The notes under the pieces were generated by a model that saw nothing but the letters and a program-made list of their open reading frames with translations, searched no databases and was not told where the DNA came from. A DNA stretch of 64,000 nt from the NCBI GenBank assembly GCA_958450365.1, contig CAUEEP010000877.1:172001-236000 (forward strand), in the 5' to 3' direction. The position numbers were made by a program, and so were the translations under genes. Below, one piece after another: positions 42,518-53,865 of this stretch. Position 1 is the stretch's first letter, and each line of letters starts with the position of its first letter. This stretch comes from Mesorhabditis belari. Taxonomy: Eukaryota; Nematoda; Chromadorea; Rhabditida; Rhabditidae.

Positions 42518-45500
42518 GGTTCTTTCTGAGCGCTGTGGCCGTCGCAATGCTCTCATTGTCAACGGGATTTTCAACATTATCGGTGCTTTTTGCGAGCTGA
42601 TCGCCAGGACGGCTAGGTGGGATCAAAACCTGGCTAACTTTAGCAGTACAAAATTACTTTTTTTGAAAAAAACAAGCTATTCAACCATTATTCGTTTCAC
42701 CTTTCAGCTCTCCCGAATTGTTGATCATTGGTCGATTCATCCTTGGTGCGAATCTGGGACTCACTTCCGGGGTCGTTCCAATGTATTTGATGGAGTTGAC
42801 GCCGACAAAATATCGAGGAGCCGCTGGAACTTTGCATATGGTTCGTAATTGAATTTGAAAGATTCCCAAACTTTCCACTTTATCAGCTCGATAAATTTAC
42901 CAGTTTCCAAGTATTGTTTTTTCACAAAAATGGCTTCCAGGTGGCCGTCTCATTCTCTGACTGGTTTTCGTTGCTCATTGGACTTCCTGAAGTTTGTTTT
43001 TATATTTTTGAGTTATTTGCAAAGTTCAGAAGCTTATTTTACAAGTTTTACAAGATAAAATTAAATAGGATAGGTTTGACTTTTAGGTACTTGGTGGATC
43101 AAATTGGTGGCCGATCGCCTTTGCGCTCCCAGGAATCCCAGCATTGGCTCTCTGTTTTATCCTACCGTTTTTGTTTTATCCTACCAAAGTAAGCAAAAAA
43201 AATGGGAACTGAGGCTTTGGAGTTTCTTCACTTTGCCATTCATTTTTTTACTTTATGATTCAGATATCTATTGATGACCCGTGGAAATCGAGAAGCTGCC
43301 TATGATTCAATTGTTGCTTTGGCTGGCGAGAAACAAGCAAAACCCGTCTTCAACGAACTCATCCGAGAAAGCGCACGAGACAAAGTAAATCTTCATATTC
43401 AGAAGTGAATATTGCTTCATTCTAGAGTCGATCCGGTTCTTTTTGGGAACTCTTCACGAGCAAGAAGCTCCGTCTTCCCCTACTCGTTTCCCTTCTTGTC
43501 ATGGTCGCTCAACAATTCACCGGATGTACAGCTGTCTTTGCTTACTCGACTGACATGTTTATCAACGCGAAACTTGATCCGTGAGTTTGGACTTGATGAT
43601 ATCTAATCAATAAAGGAATACTGGAATCTTGAATTTTTAGGAATTAAGTAACTAAGAGACATTGGTAGTATAGATTACAAAAATGACAAATTTTCACACT
43701 GCAAACGCTTCCGAACATGTAAACACACTGCAAACGACTCGATCGCTTCAACTACGTGCAAGTACGGTTCCCTAGGACTACAAACCACTGTAACTTTCTT
43801 TAGCATTGATATTTTTTGGGTATCCTTTAGTCCATTCGAAAGCTCTTGAGATTCTCTTTTTTTCAAGGTATAGATCATGTCAATCCGGCAGAGTTGAAGC
43901 AAGTTAGAAGTGTTTGTAGCGTGTAGTGCCAATGTCTATCTATCAAGAAACCTACGAGCATCGAAACATTTTGCAGCCGCTAAAAGTTCAAAAAGATAAC
44001 TTCTGTATTGAGTAGGTATCTTATTCTTTTAAATTTCAAGAAAGAGTCATATCAACTTCATAAAATTATATTTAATTAATGAAATTTAGACAAACAGCTC
44101 GTTACGCAACGCTGGCTATCGGTGTCGTCTACTTCTTGTTCGCTTGTTCGGCTCCTTTGTTGATTGATCGAGTTGGGCGAAGGCCACTTTCTCTATTCCA
44201 AGTGAGTTCAATTGAATAAATAAAGGTTTTCGATAAAATTTGAACAAATTAATGCGATTAATTGCTACAGACAGGGTTTAGTTCCATTTTCGTGCACAGA
44301 AGATCAAAACATTTTTGCTTCCTTTCTTTCTGGCGCACTAATAAAGAATTCAATCTGCCAGATGGTGTGTATTTCCATGTTGAGCATAAAGTACAAGAAA
44401 TTGTAAAGTTGTAGAATAAACTTGTATATAAACTCCTTTTTAGTTGATCGCCTGCCTCATTGCTCTATCGCTGCTCACTCTGTTCACAGGAATTCAACAA
44501 TACGAACAAGTGAGTCCACGTTTGTTTTGACTTAGAAACTTAGAAAATTTAAACTTAGTGTCATTTTTGAAAGTACGGCTTTGTTTTAGGCGACTTGGGC
44601 AAGTTACGGAACGATCGGCGCGCTCGTTTTGTACATGTGCGTGTATGGGGTCGGCTCGCCGATTCCCTGGATGATCACCGGAGAGCTTTTCAATCAACAT
44701 GTAAGATTTCGCTTGATTCAAACTTTTAATGCTTGCCTTAAAGAAGTCGCAGAATTCTTCAAGTAAATTTGAATCCCAAAATCGTTTTCAGTTCCGTTCA
44801 ACGGCTGTCACGGTCTCGGTCTTTGCCGCCTACTTCATGGCGATGATTATCTCATCAGCGTATCTACCATTTCAACAGGTAACTAAGTTGAAGTACTTAA
44901 ATTTCTTTCGTAATATGGATTGCAGGGAAAACTTCAAGGAAAAACAATCACCATACATCTAAACTGCTGATTGTGAGTAGTGAATTGGCCAATATTTTCT
45001 GCACGAGAACTAAACAAAGCTTACAAGGGAAAGGCAACAGTTAGATGTGGTCAAATGAGATAAGTCATAGACCACTCGACGCAAAATTTCACGTCGGTTC
45101 CGACTCTGCTTTCCGTCTTTGCAAAATTACTTTCTATAAAAAGTTACACGTGTTTTAAGTTTTAGACTGGGAAAAATTTGGAGCCAAATAGGTGCCTTAA
45201 TAAGGGTTCTTTTACGGGCCTTAAGCGTGATGGTGGTATAGTGAAAAGAACGCTGGCGTACAAAACGATCACTCCATTTTTTTTGCTCGAGTGCGATTCC
45301 TTTTTTGACAAAACGTTTTGCGTTTTCATCTTTTAAGATTTGAATTTTATCTGGCTTTAAAACTATTTTGTATTTCTTATTTTTATTTTATATTTTGTTT
45401 TTGAAACTATTCGGAATTAGCGTGAAATTCTGCGAGATCACTTTGGCCACACCTACTGTGGCCTTTCCCTTGTCAGTTTCTTTTATTTGCACTAATCTTA

Positions 45501-45894
45501 CAAATTACAAATTACAAATTACAAATTCTATTAATCTAATCTAAATTCTACTTGTCTTGCACTAGCTTAAATCACATTCAGATGGTCGGTGTCACGTTCA
45601 GCTACATGCCTTTCATTGTGGTCAGTTGTATCTCGATTGTCGTTCTGTACTTCATTCTACCCGGTAAGGGATAATCTGTAACAAATGATTGAATTTATTT
45701 TCCTAAAACTTTAACAAAATTAGCTTCATTTCTTGAAGATTGATTTACTATCACCTTCCAAATTAAACCAAATTTATGGTTTAGAAACAAAGAATCGTGA
45801 TGTGAATGACATTGTGAATGAGGTGAGAGCACGGAATCACTCGCTCAGTCTCGGAATGCCGTGGAATTCGCTGTCGCAAGAGGGACGGACTGAG
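42518..45894 (+). pseudogene. GLUT-type transporter, right-arm copy, 5'-truncated and frameshifted
   Basis: Exons equivalent to numbers 4-15 of the left copy are present in order, beginning 42518-42616 ([13 protein letters not shown]), 42708-42840 and 42941-42991. The exon at 43087-43188 is 102 bases where the left copy has 101. There TGCCCTGAATCTCC is replaced by TTGTTTTATCCTACC, a near-duplicate of the preceding bases, so the PESP motif is lost and phase shifts. Exons 1-3 are missing; the break falls beside half of the palindromic element. Later motifs ([30 protein letters not shown]) persist. Confidence 0.85.
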
Positions 45895-46932
45895 GTAAAT
45901 TTAGGCTAAATTTCCTCTAAGAAAGGCCGCACCAATGGAGTTAAACCCACAAAAAACGAGAAATCGACTCTATTCACCATAACTTATGTAAAGTTTAATA
46001 ACTCAATTGATGGTTTAGGTAAGGATATTTGGTAAAAAATGAAATGCTAATTTGTTTGTTTTTGCGGGCGTATAACTCCATTGATTCAAAGGGTCTTTTT
46101 TGCAGGGATAAAGAGCAACAACAGGTCTAAAATCTAGTAAAGAGTACCAAAGTTATCTGAACTCTCGTGTTTTCCGTGTTAAGATCAGCAAAACGAAAGA
46201 AATGCTCGCTGAAGGCTGAGTTTTATCCTGAAGCCAAGCTAACAGCATGGCTTATATTTGTATAATCGATGTGTAATCGATCATCCCAATATTGCACCAG
46301 GTAGTCCGTTTGATATGGGAAAGTAAGCTTTGACAAGTCGAGTTCAACTGTGGTTACCTAAACATATTGATATCGCAAATGATATTGATTCAAGTTTTTA
46401 GGCTATCAACAAGACCCTTTTCAACAAATCTTTAAACTTTTTATGTTCTTGGGGCTAATTCTAAGATTCCTTTTTAGAACAAGCACATAGAGGCACTAAA
46501 CCCATCAACGTACTCGTCTCGATTGGGAAGCATTGGTCGACTACATGAACAAAAGAACATTCGAGAGTTTTGTGAAATGCTAGGCAAATTTTAGTTTGAA
46601 TTTGAAATAAATCGGACATTTTGTGACCCTTCCTCTGCCTTTTTGCGTTTTATTTCATCTCAATCAAGTATTGCAATTTTTCCTTTTTCTTCTTTTCGAT
46701 TTTAAATCTATGTTACTTTTTTGGCTTAAAGATTGCACTAAAATTTTTGTTGAAACAGTTGAACCGTTTTCCTCTCATCATTCAACAACAATTGAAATGT
46801 TTGTTCAAAAATTTCAAAGATTCACAAGATTGGAGAATTGGGGACAAGAATAGAAAAGCAGTGAAAGAGCTGAAAAAAATTTATTTAACAATGGATTGTT
46901 CTTTATGTGGATGAATATTGGAATTGGCCTGC
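45895..46932. other. Intergenic, mirror of 21.8-22.9 kb
   Basis: No gene is seen. It corresponds in inverse orientation to the left-arm interval between TTR and the transporter. Confidence 0.45.
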
Positions 46933-47742
46933 TCATTCTTCTTGTGGGGCTTCCGGTGTTGATTCTTCTGCTGGTAGCATAGCCCCTCCACACATCCAAT
47001 TGAGCACCTCGATGGCCTCCAATTTCAGCTCTCCAGCATCATAGAGACTCTCTTGGGATTCATCCGGTAATCGGATTGCAATCGACTTCCCACAGTTCAA
47101 AGTGTCTGTTTCAGTCTGAAATCTCTTGTTTTTCTTGTTTTAGTAGAAAGAGAGCAAGAAAGATTGTCGCTTGTTGATATCAGTCCTTAAAAAACCTGGC
47201 AACTTATTGAAAAATACTTTTTTTGTTATGTTTAAAGTGGTTCTTCCGGGAATTGCTTTTTTGAATTGATAAAAACTTCGACCAGATCATGACAATCATG
47301 AGAAATAGTGATGTTGAAGTGTGGCTTGGCCCATTTCGAGCAAGAGCCGGTGATTTTGAAATGGCGATCAGCTCCGCTGGCGACCTCTCTTCTTTAGTGT
47401 CGGCCCACTCGTAATCGTCGGGATTGGCTCTGAGAGCCGGTAAAAGACCCTGTTTTGAATGAAATAAGACTGTAAGGCGGATCTGTTCGTGTCGCTAGAA
47501 TGTTTTCTATATGCAGAAAGTTTCACAGTCAGACAAGAAGTGAATATTTTACTGAATTCTACAATACAATACCTGATATTTCATTTTTTTGTATCTTGAA
47601 CTCACTCAAAGACTCGAAGTCCGAATCCGGCTCCAGAATAGGGTTTTCCATGGCATGTCACAAATCCCTTGGCATGAGCATTCTGCGCTTTCCCAAAGTA
47701 GAAACCAATAGAAAGAGCGAGAAGTAAAAATATGGATTTCAT
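46933..47742 (-). pseudogene. TTR-like gene, right copy, frameshifted in exon 2
   Basis: Exons 47606-47742, 47283-47429 and 46933-47115. Signal peptide (MKSIFLLLALSIGFYFG) and KGFVTCHGKPYSGAGFGLR are intact, and exon 3 is in frame here. Exon 2 is 147 bases instead of 148: GAAGAGAGGTCGCC lacks one base relative to GCAGAGAATGTGGCC in the left copy, breaking the domain. The copy at 62.5 kb has the same length in this place. Confidence 0.8.
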
Positions 47743-48059
47743 TTCTGACTGGATACTAAATATCATTTATTTTTAACTTTCATAGTATTGAATGAAAGAG
47801 CAAACAGAAAAAAAAAAACAAAAATTTCAAGGTCGTAAAGTACTGGTTCCTGTTTTCTATAATTAAAAAATATTAAAATGTAACTAGGGAAAAGTTGAAA
47901 ACAATTGTAATATAGGTAGCTTGTAAGAGATCATTCATGGCAAATTTGTAGTTGTGCAACAGATTCGTCTCAAAATATTTATTTTTAAAAACAACAAACA
48001 AGAGAAGATGGTTGACCAAAGGAGAAAAAGAAAAAAAGAACGCATGGCGAATTGGGAGC

Positions 48060-49906
48060 TTAGAGTAATACCAGAGTTGAAATGAAAAAGGCACACAGCC
48101 ACGAGACACTGCTGACTGATTTTTGATAATGATAATGTCGATAGTAGTGGGTGTTGCCCGAGGAGAGATCCACGTTCACTTCCACCTGCCCTCCACCTTC
48201 ACTCGATTTGAGCAACGTCTCGAGGAATTCGATCTTCTTCTGTAACTCCTAAGATCTTATGAGTTGCTGAAATTGTACTGTTTAAACCGTCATGAGCTTC
48301 CCATCCTTTCTTTGTTGTCCACAATCCATGAATCTACAAATAGGCCAATGTTGATACCAGTTGAGGCTCTTACTTTTTGGTCTTCTCCCGAAACTCCTCT
48401 TTCTCCTTGTTTTCGGTTTTTGCATCGATTCTGAAAGAAGAGCTTTCAGAAAGAGTGTAGAAAGACTTGCATATAAAGGGGTCTTCTTTGAAAGCCGAAA
48501 CCAAACTAAGGTCTGATCGTTTTGGCTTACAAGGGAAGGTCAACTAGATGTGCTAGCCAAATCACATGGGCCATCGACCATTTGACGCAGAATTTCACGT
48601 TGATCATGGTGCTGCTTTTCTTTCTTGCTATAGAGCACTCTGTCAAAAGTTACACGCGTTTAAAGTTTTGTAAGGAGTTTCAAAAATCAAAACTGCGACA
48701 TTACAACCTTGTCTATTACATTACAACAGCAGTTGCAGGGGTAGCCCAGTGGTAGTAGGCTGGGAGGCAAGGCGAGGGCTTTCGGGTTCGAATCCGGTAG
48801 CTCATTGATCGGAACGGTCTGGGCTCCTTATCCATATTAGTGGTGTGCCAGATGCTATACTATTGCATGCCAGATGCTATTGTGTGCGACGATAGAGAAC
48901 ACATAAGGTATTAAAACCGAAAAAAAGAAAAAAAGCTACCAGCTACCGGGGTCGAACGGGACAGCCACCGTATTGCGTCCCAACTCACTATCACTCGGCT
49001 ACCGCTGCAACTGGCAAGTCCGCGAAAGACAAGGTTGTTATGTCGGGCTTTGTTTATTAAACTCCTTACAAAACTTTAAACGCGTATAACAGAGTGCTCT
49101 ATAGCACTTTTCACAGAGTGCTCTATAGCAAAAAAGAAAAGCAGCATCATGATCAATATGAGATTCTGCGTCGAATGGTCGATGGCTCATGTGATTTGGC
49201 CAGCACTTCCAGTTGACCTTCCCTGGTGTATTAGCGTCCGATTTGTAATCGCAAAGAATTAAAAAAGGTAATTTTTTGCAACACATTGAAGAATTCATTT
49301 TGAAAAATATAGCAAATTCATTTGTCTAATTGATTTAAACCTAAACATGAGCGATTTTTCAATTCTTTACGCTTCAAATCGCGTTAAGCATATTGGTGCA
49401 ACCCTTGGACACATATTTGAATTTCTGCCCTTACGTTTCGTTGATTCGCTTCTTGAGGTTCCATCTAAACTTTTTTCATGTAAATTTTTAATGAGCAAGG
49501 AAACTGACGCGAGATTTCTGCAAGTTTTCAGCAGCGTCTCGAGCTCGTCGTTCGTCGACGTGCTGTTGTTCTTACCACTGAAAAGCCTTGAGTTTAATTT
49601 AAAGTGGATTCTAATAGTTGGCTGTGTGTTCGGTTCATTTTTCACGAATCACTTTATCTAAGCAAAATTGTCGAAAGCATAGTCGAAAGCAGGTTTAATC
49701 GGCACACACTGTTTGAGATCGAAATTTGCGAAAATCGTCAGAAACAGCCAAATGACGGCGATCACGAGAAGAGTGGTAAAAAGTGAGACGAGGAGAAAGG
49801 ACTCTTTCCGACAAATCCCCCTCTCCTTCTCTTGCTCCCCCTCATCCACAACTTGACGATACAATTTCTCGACATCGATTTCTGACTTTTCAACTTGACG
49901 GTACAT
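48060..49906 (-). CDS. Gene A (right copy): type II membrane protein with helical stalk and hydrophobic C-terminus
   Basis: Exons 49710-49906, 49509-49577, 48374-48430, 48288-48333 and 48060-48248 (558 bases, 185 aa) join in phase. In order: an N-terminal tail with two YRQV motifs and a charged stretch; one membrane segment (SLFTTLLVIAVIWLFLTIFA); sequons in NNSTST; DELETLLKTCRNL; a Lys/Glu-rich helix; DCGQQRKDG; a second helix (ELQKKIEFLETLLKSSE); GGGQVEVNVDLSSGNTHYY; and a final hydrophobic WLCAFFISTLVLI that ends the protein. The layout suggests an extracellular or luminal stalk held at both ends. It is paralogous to gene B just upstream on the same strand. Function unknown. Confidence 0.78.
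48724..49045. repeat. Two convergent tRNA-like units, second copy
   Basis: Plus strand GGGGTAGCCCAGTGGTAG and GGGTTCGAATCCGG; minus strand GCGGTAGCCGAGTGATAGTG and CCCGTTCGACCCCGG. It is the same structure as 40029-40345 with intact boxes, located in the long intron between gene A exons 2 and 3. Confidence 0.7.
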
Positions 49907-50805
49907 CGACTTTTGTGTCCTTTACTAAAACATTCAACTTTATTTACAGTTAGACATATGTAATAAAACAAAAAGCCCTGAAAAACTGAAAGCAACAAGA
50001 AATTCGGAACTCACCTTGAGAATATTGAAATTGTGGAGTTGAATTTAGCTAAGAGAACCCGATGATATTATTCACAAGTAATGTTTTGTTCACCTTGACT
50101 TTTTGAGCCAGAAATTCATTTCGTAAAATAAAAAAGTCGTGCTGATAAGGATGAATGTGCCCCAAAAAAAAATTTTGATAAGAGAAAAACAAAAATTTTA
50201 TTGCGAGAAAAATTGCAAGGAAAAACAAAAATTTTGTTGCGAGAAAATTGTGTCATTTTCTAGTTATACGAATATTTTTTGAATTCAAAGAGCTTTTTAA
50301 ATTTCCTTGCTTCATTTTTATCCTTATCTTCAAACTAGAACGGAGCAAACATTTGTTCTTTTTTTTTTTGTGTTTACTCTTTCTGCCAATGTTGAATGCT
50401 CTATTTGAAGGGAAGCTTGTTCTTTGGATTGAAAGTTTGATTGAATTCATAGTCCACCAGTCGAACTGAATGATTCGAGCACGCGCATAGCGTTAAACTG
50501 ATAGTCAATCACGTTTTCGGTTCGGGGTTACCAGGGTATACGCAGCTTATTTACTTGATCAACGCAGATTGTCAGGATTGCATTATTTCACAGTTTGTCT
50601 CCATACTTTGTGTGCTACTTACAAAATAATTTCCTTTTTCGAAAAGATCAAAATTTATTTCATAAAATGCAAGATAAAGCACGAATACGAGCACAAATAT
50701 CTGTACAATGGGCGGTTAAGGGGTCAATCAGATCAGTTTGCTTCAAAATTTAAGGAAAAACAAATTAAGGCTATTTCGAGTCACAATTACAATGACATAT
50801 ACAGT

Positions 50806-52481
50806 TCACAAAAGTCGGAAAAAAGCGGCAAGGAAAAGAAGTTGCCGCAATGGGGAAAGAATGACCACAGAGTTGAGGTATTGATGATTGTAAACGTTGC
50901 CGGAAGACTGGTCAATCTTGATGTTGATGTTGTTCCCTCTTCCCTTGCCGCTTTTCGACCCTTTCAACACTCCACCAACCATCTCTTGCACCATGTTCAT
51001 CTGCGCGTGCAGCTTTTCGATGTCGCTGCAACATGCAATCGTCTAACTTTTTCTGGAGAAGGGTATCGAATGTAAATTAAACCTAATGACACAATCTTGC
51101 GCTACCCAATAGACCTGGGAACTTTCGGCGTGAACGATAATAGGTGTGCAACGGAAAATGGCATATCTCGGTCAATTTCACTGCGATATTTTTGATTTTG
51201 ATATCAATTGACGCAGAATTTAATTTTCTATCGATTGAAATCAAAGACAAAACAATTGGAGTGAAATGACCAAGATATGGCATTTCTCAGGATACCAATT
51301 GACGTTCAAACCGAAAATTTCCAGATCTATTATTCAATAAGGCTAACATTTAAAGAAATATGAAAAAAACAACCATTAGGTAAGGGGCTACTTTATAGGT
51401 TTGTGATTCGTTTTAAACGAAAGGGCAAACTAGAAAATTCATTGGGTTTCGAGGGTCACCCAAATCCAACTACCTATTCTAAGTTACTTTTTGATATTTT
51501 CAAAGTTTTTCTAGGGTTTTCGGATGCGCTGAGCACGAATTTGAAGTTTTTTTTAAGATTTGAGAGCTTTAGAGTATTTTTTGATGACCTTAAGACCCTA
51601 TAAACTTTTTTAAATCTATGAAAATAAATTTTCTATTCGAAAGTGCTCGGATTCAATTTCTGACAACCAATTGAACCAAAAGTAACACTGTTTGAGGTTT
51701 ACCGATTATCTTGGAGATGGCGATTCTCTTGTTGACACAACTCCAATCTAGAAAAGCCCTCGATTAAGAGACTCCATGAGTGGACTAACTTTTTTTGCAA
51801 TTCGTTGACATTTCCCATCAGCTCGACAACGTTTTTCTGTATTCTCTCGTTTTCGGCTCGATTTTCAACATTTCTAAAAAGTAAGCTATTCCTTTCCTTC
51901 AAAAAATGCTTTTCCTCACGTTTCGTTGATTTTTTGTTCCAATTCTCGCAATTCTTCTTTTTTTAGTTTCCTGGAATCAGAGGATTTTCTTTGTTTTTAA
52001 ATGGTTAACGTACAATTGATCTCGACAAGTTTCAACCAAAATCCTATCCTCACAAGCCGCCGATGTTTTATTGCTAGAAGCTATAGTTGAAATAATTCAA
52101 AGACTGCATACAAATATTGTATAGAAACAGCTTTTTGCTTTATAGATTGCTAAAAATTGCTGATATTTAACAAGAGTTATTCGCTTCTTTATAGAAAACT
52201 ATTGTATTAATCAGCTTTGAGTTTTTGCAATGCGCATTGTTGATTCTTTGAACAATTGTTTCCAAGAAAACAAACTCTTTGCTGTCGAGGGCTTGACCGG
52301 CAAAAACATCGCCGACCACAAAGATTACTGCAAAACTGAAAACCATTAACGATACGAGAAAAACGATGGTCTTCCGCTTCCCATCTCCGCTTTCTCCGAT
52401 AGCTGCTCTAAATTTGCTTCACTTTAAAAACATTAAAAGTTTTGTAAATTACGGTAACGGCTTGTAGAAGTGTTCGCTCAT
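50806..52481 (-). CDS. Gene B: paralogue of gene A, membrane protein with coiled-coil stalk
   Basis: Exons 52453-52481, 52298-52407, 52014-52080, 51920-51970, 51790-51873, 51703-51747 and 50806-51025 (606 bases, 201 aa) agree in phase at every junction. Order: short tail (MSEHFYKPLP), membrane segment (TIVFLVSLMVFSFAVIFVVG), sequon NKT, ACEDRILVETCRDQL, a long coiled coil (LKKEELRELEQKINET, then ELMGNVNELQKKLELCQQEN), a glycine/lysine linker, NINIKIDQSSGNVYNHQY, and a hydrophobic C-terminus (LLFLAAFF). TCRDQL, CQQEN and the SSGN block align with gene A (TCRNL, CGQQRN, SSGNTHYY). The exon 2 donor (GTCAAG) is the weakest splice call; it was chosen for phase and for the alignment with gene A. 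Confidence 0.68.
51131..51290. mobile_element. Short palindromic element in gene B intron
   Basis: AAATGGCATATCTCGGTCAT-like and ATGACCAAGATATGGCATTT arms are near reverse complements around GATATCAATTGACGCAGAAT. Non-coding. Confidence 0.55.
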
Positions 52482-53052
52482 CCGTGCTGTGTCGTAAAAA
52501 AAACTCTTTTCTAATCTTTTGCAATGCTTGAAACCTATGAGAGTTCCATTTTTTTGTTGTTTTTCTCAAAAGTTAACTGATTGAGCCGAATGCGACTTAG
52601 ATAAGGGAAGGAGATTTTCGAATTTTATGATATCAGAATAAGCAAATTATTACGATCCCCTTATCTCTGATGCATACAGCTAAACAAGCTCAATCAAGTA
52701 TTGCACAAAGTTTTGTTGCAGGACAAAATATTTACGAAAATTGAATAAATTAGTTTGTAGAGTGGCCTTTGAGTCCAACTAAACGAGAAAATAGCCCAAA
52801 TTGACAGATAAATAGAAGCTTCTCGGTTGAATTGAAAGAAAACTTTTGAGGAAATATTTATTTGCTTTTTTAATTTTATAAACTTTTGAACCCTGAGGCA
52901 CAATTTCTCTATTAAAACGTTTTCATTTGTTGAATAACATTATTTGTTCTGTTTCAAAACACCAAAAGTCAGTTTGTCTTAAATTGCTTCATCAAAAGAA
53001 ATCAACTGCAACCTTTTATTGACAAAGGTAAATGAGATTAGCTTGTTGTAAA

Positions 53053-53251
53053 TACCGTATTCTCTCTAATAGTAGTGCACCGAGTTGATGACTATTTTAC
53101 GATTTCTAAGTTTTCGCAGAAGCTCTAATTCCCCACAAGATCTCATCGTCAGCTACATTTTCCGTGAGATATAAGCTACATAAGCGGTTTTCGAGATTTC
53201 GAGCAAATTAGGCATCGCTCAGGGTGCACTAGTATTGGAGAGAATACGGTA
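53053..53251. mobile_element. TACCGTA-ended element, short form
   Basis: TACCGTATTCTCTCTAATAG at the left, and ATTGGAGAGAATACGGTA at the right. About 200 bases, non-coding. Confidence 0.75.
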
Positions 53252-53472
53252 ACTACAATTGACTTGGCTCTGTTTTACTGGGCAAATAGATATCAAGTTT
53301 AGTACTGGTACTAGGATTACCTTTGTACTTACTTACTTAATTGGACTTACTTAATTGATCAATAAGGCGATCAATAGGTATCAATAGCGATCATTATCGT
53401 TAAAAGATCAATAACTAGGTCTAGTAGGTACAAAACGCTAAGTTGGTACGCCACCTGTGGTTAAATTTCAGT

Positions 53473-53638
53473 TACCATATTCTCTCTAATAGTAGTGCAT
53501 CCCGCCGAGCCGAGTTGATGACTATTTTACGGTTTCTAAGTTTCCGACCCCACATCCATGGATTCTGATAAGCGGTTTTCGAGATTTCGAGCAATTTAGG
53601 CATCGCTCAGGGTGCACTACTATTAGAGAGAATACGGG
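53473..53638. mobile_element. TACCGTA-ended element, second short copy
   Basis: It shares the ends and most of the interior with 53053-53251 (GCGGTTTTCGAGATTTCGAG, GGCATCGCTCAGGGTGCACT) but lacks about 35 internal bases. Confidence 0.75.
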
Positions 53639-53785
53639 AAAGGGGTGATTTATGGCATCTTTTTAAAAATAATTTGTATTTGGTGGCTCGAATCGTCGAC
53701 ATTCTCACAAGATCTGCCAATCATTAGTGAATTGCCTTTCGGTATTCGAAAATATCTGAAAAATTTGCACTTCGGATAGAGAATG

Positions 53786-53852
53786 ATTGGAGAAGAGAAT
53801 GACCCTCACTTGCTTCGGATCGAAGCAAATGAGGGTCATTCTCTTCTCCAAT
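53786..53852. repeat. Near-perfect 31-bp hairpin
   Basis: ATTGGAGAAGAGAATGACCC... at 53786-53816 pairs with 53822-53852 with one mismatch around a 5-base loop GGATC. It lies just outside the 3' end of a 111-codon minus-strand open frame. Confidence 0.85.
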
Positions 53853-53865
53853 TCGTGAAATGGGA

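Noticed and set aside
45236..45310. tRNA-like GGTGGTATAGTG with a CTCGAGTGCGATTCC box
   Set aside because: No acceptor or T-stem pairing. The mirror copy at 23.65 kb is also degenerate.
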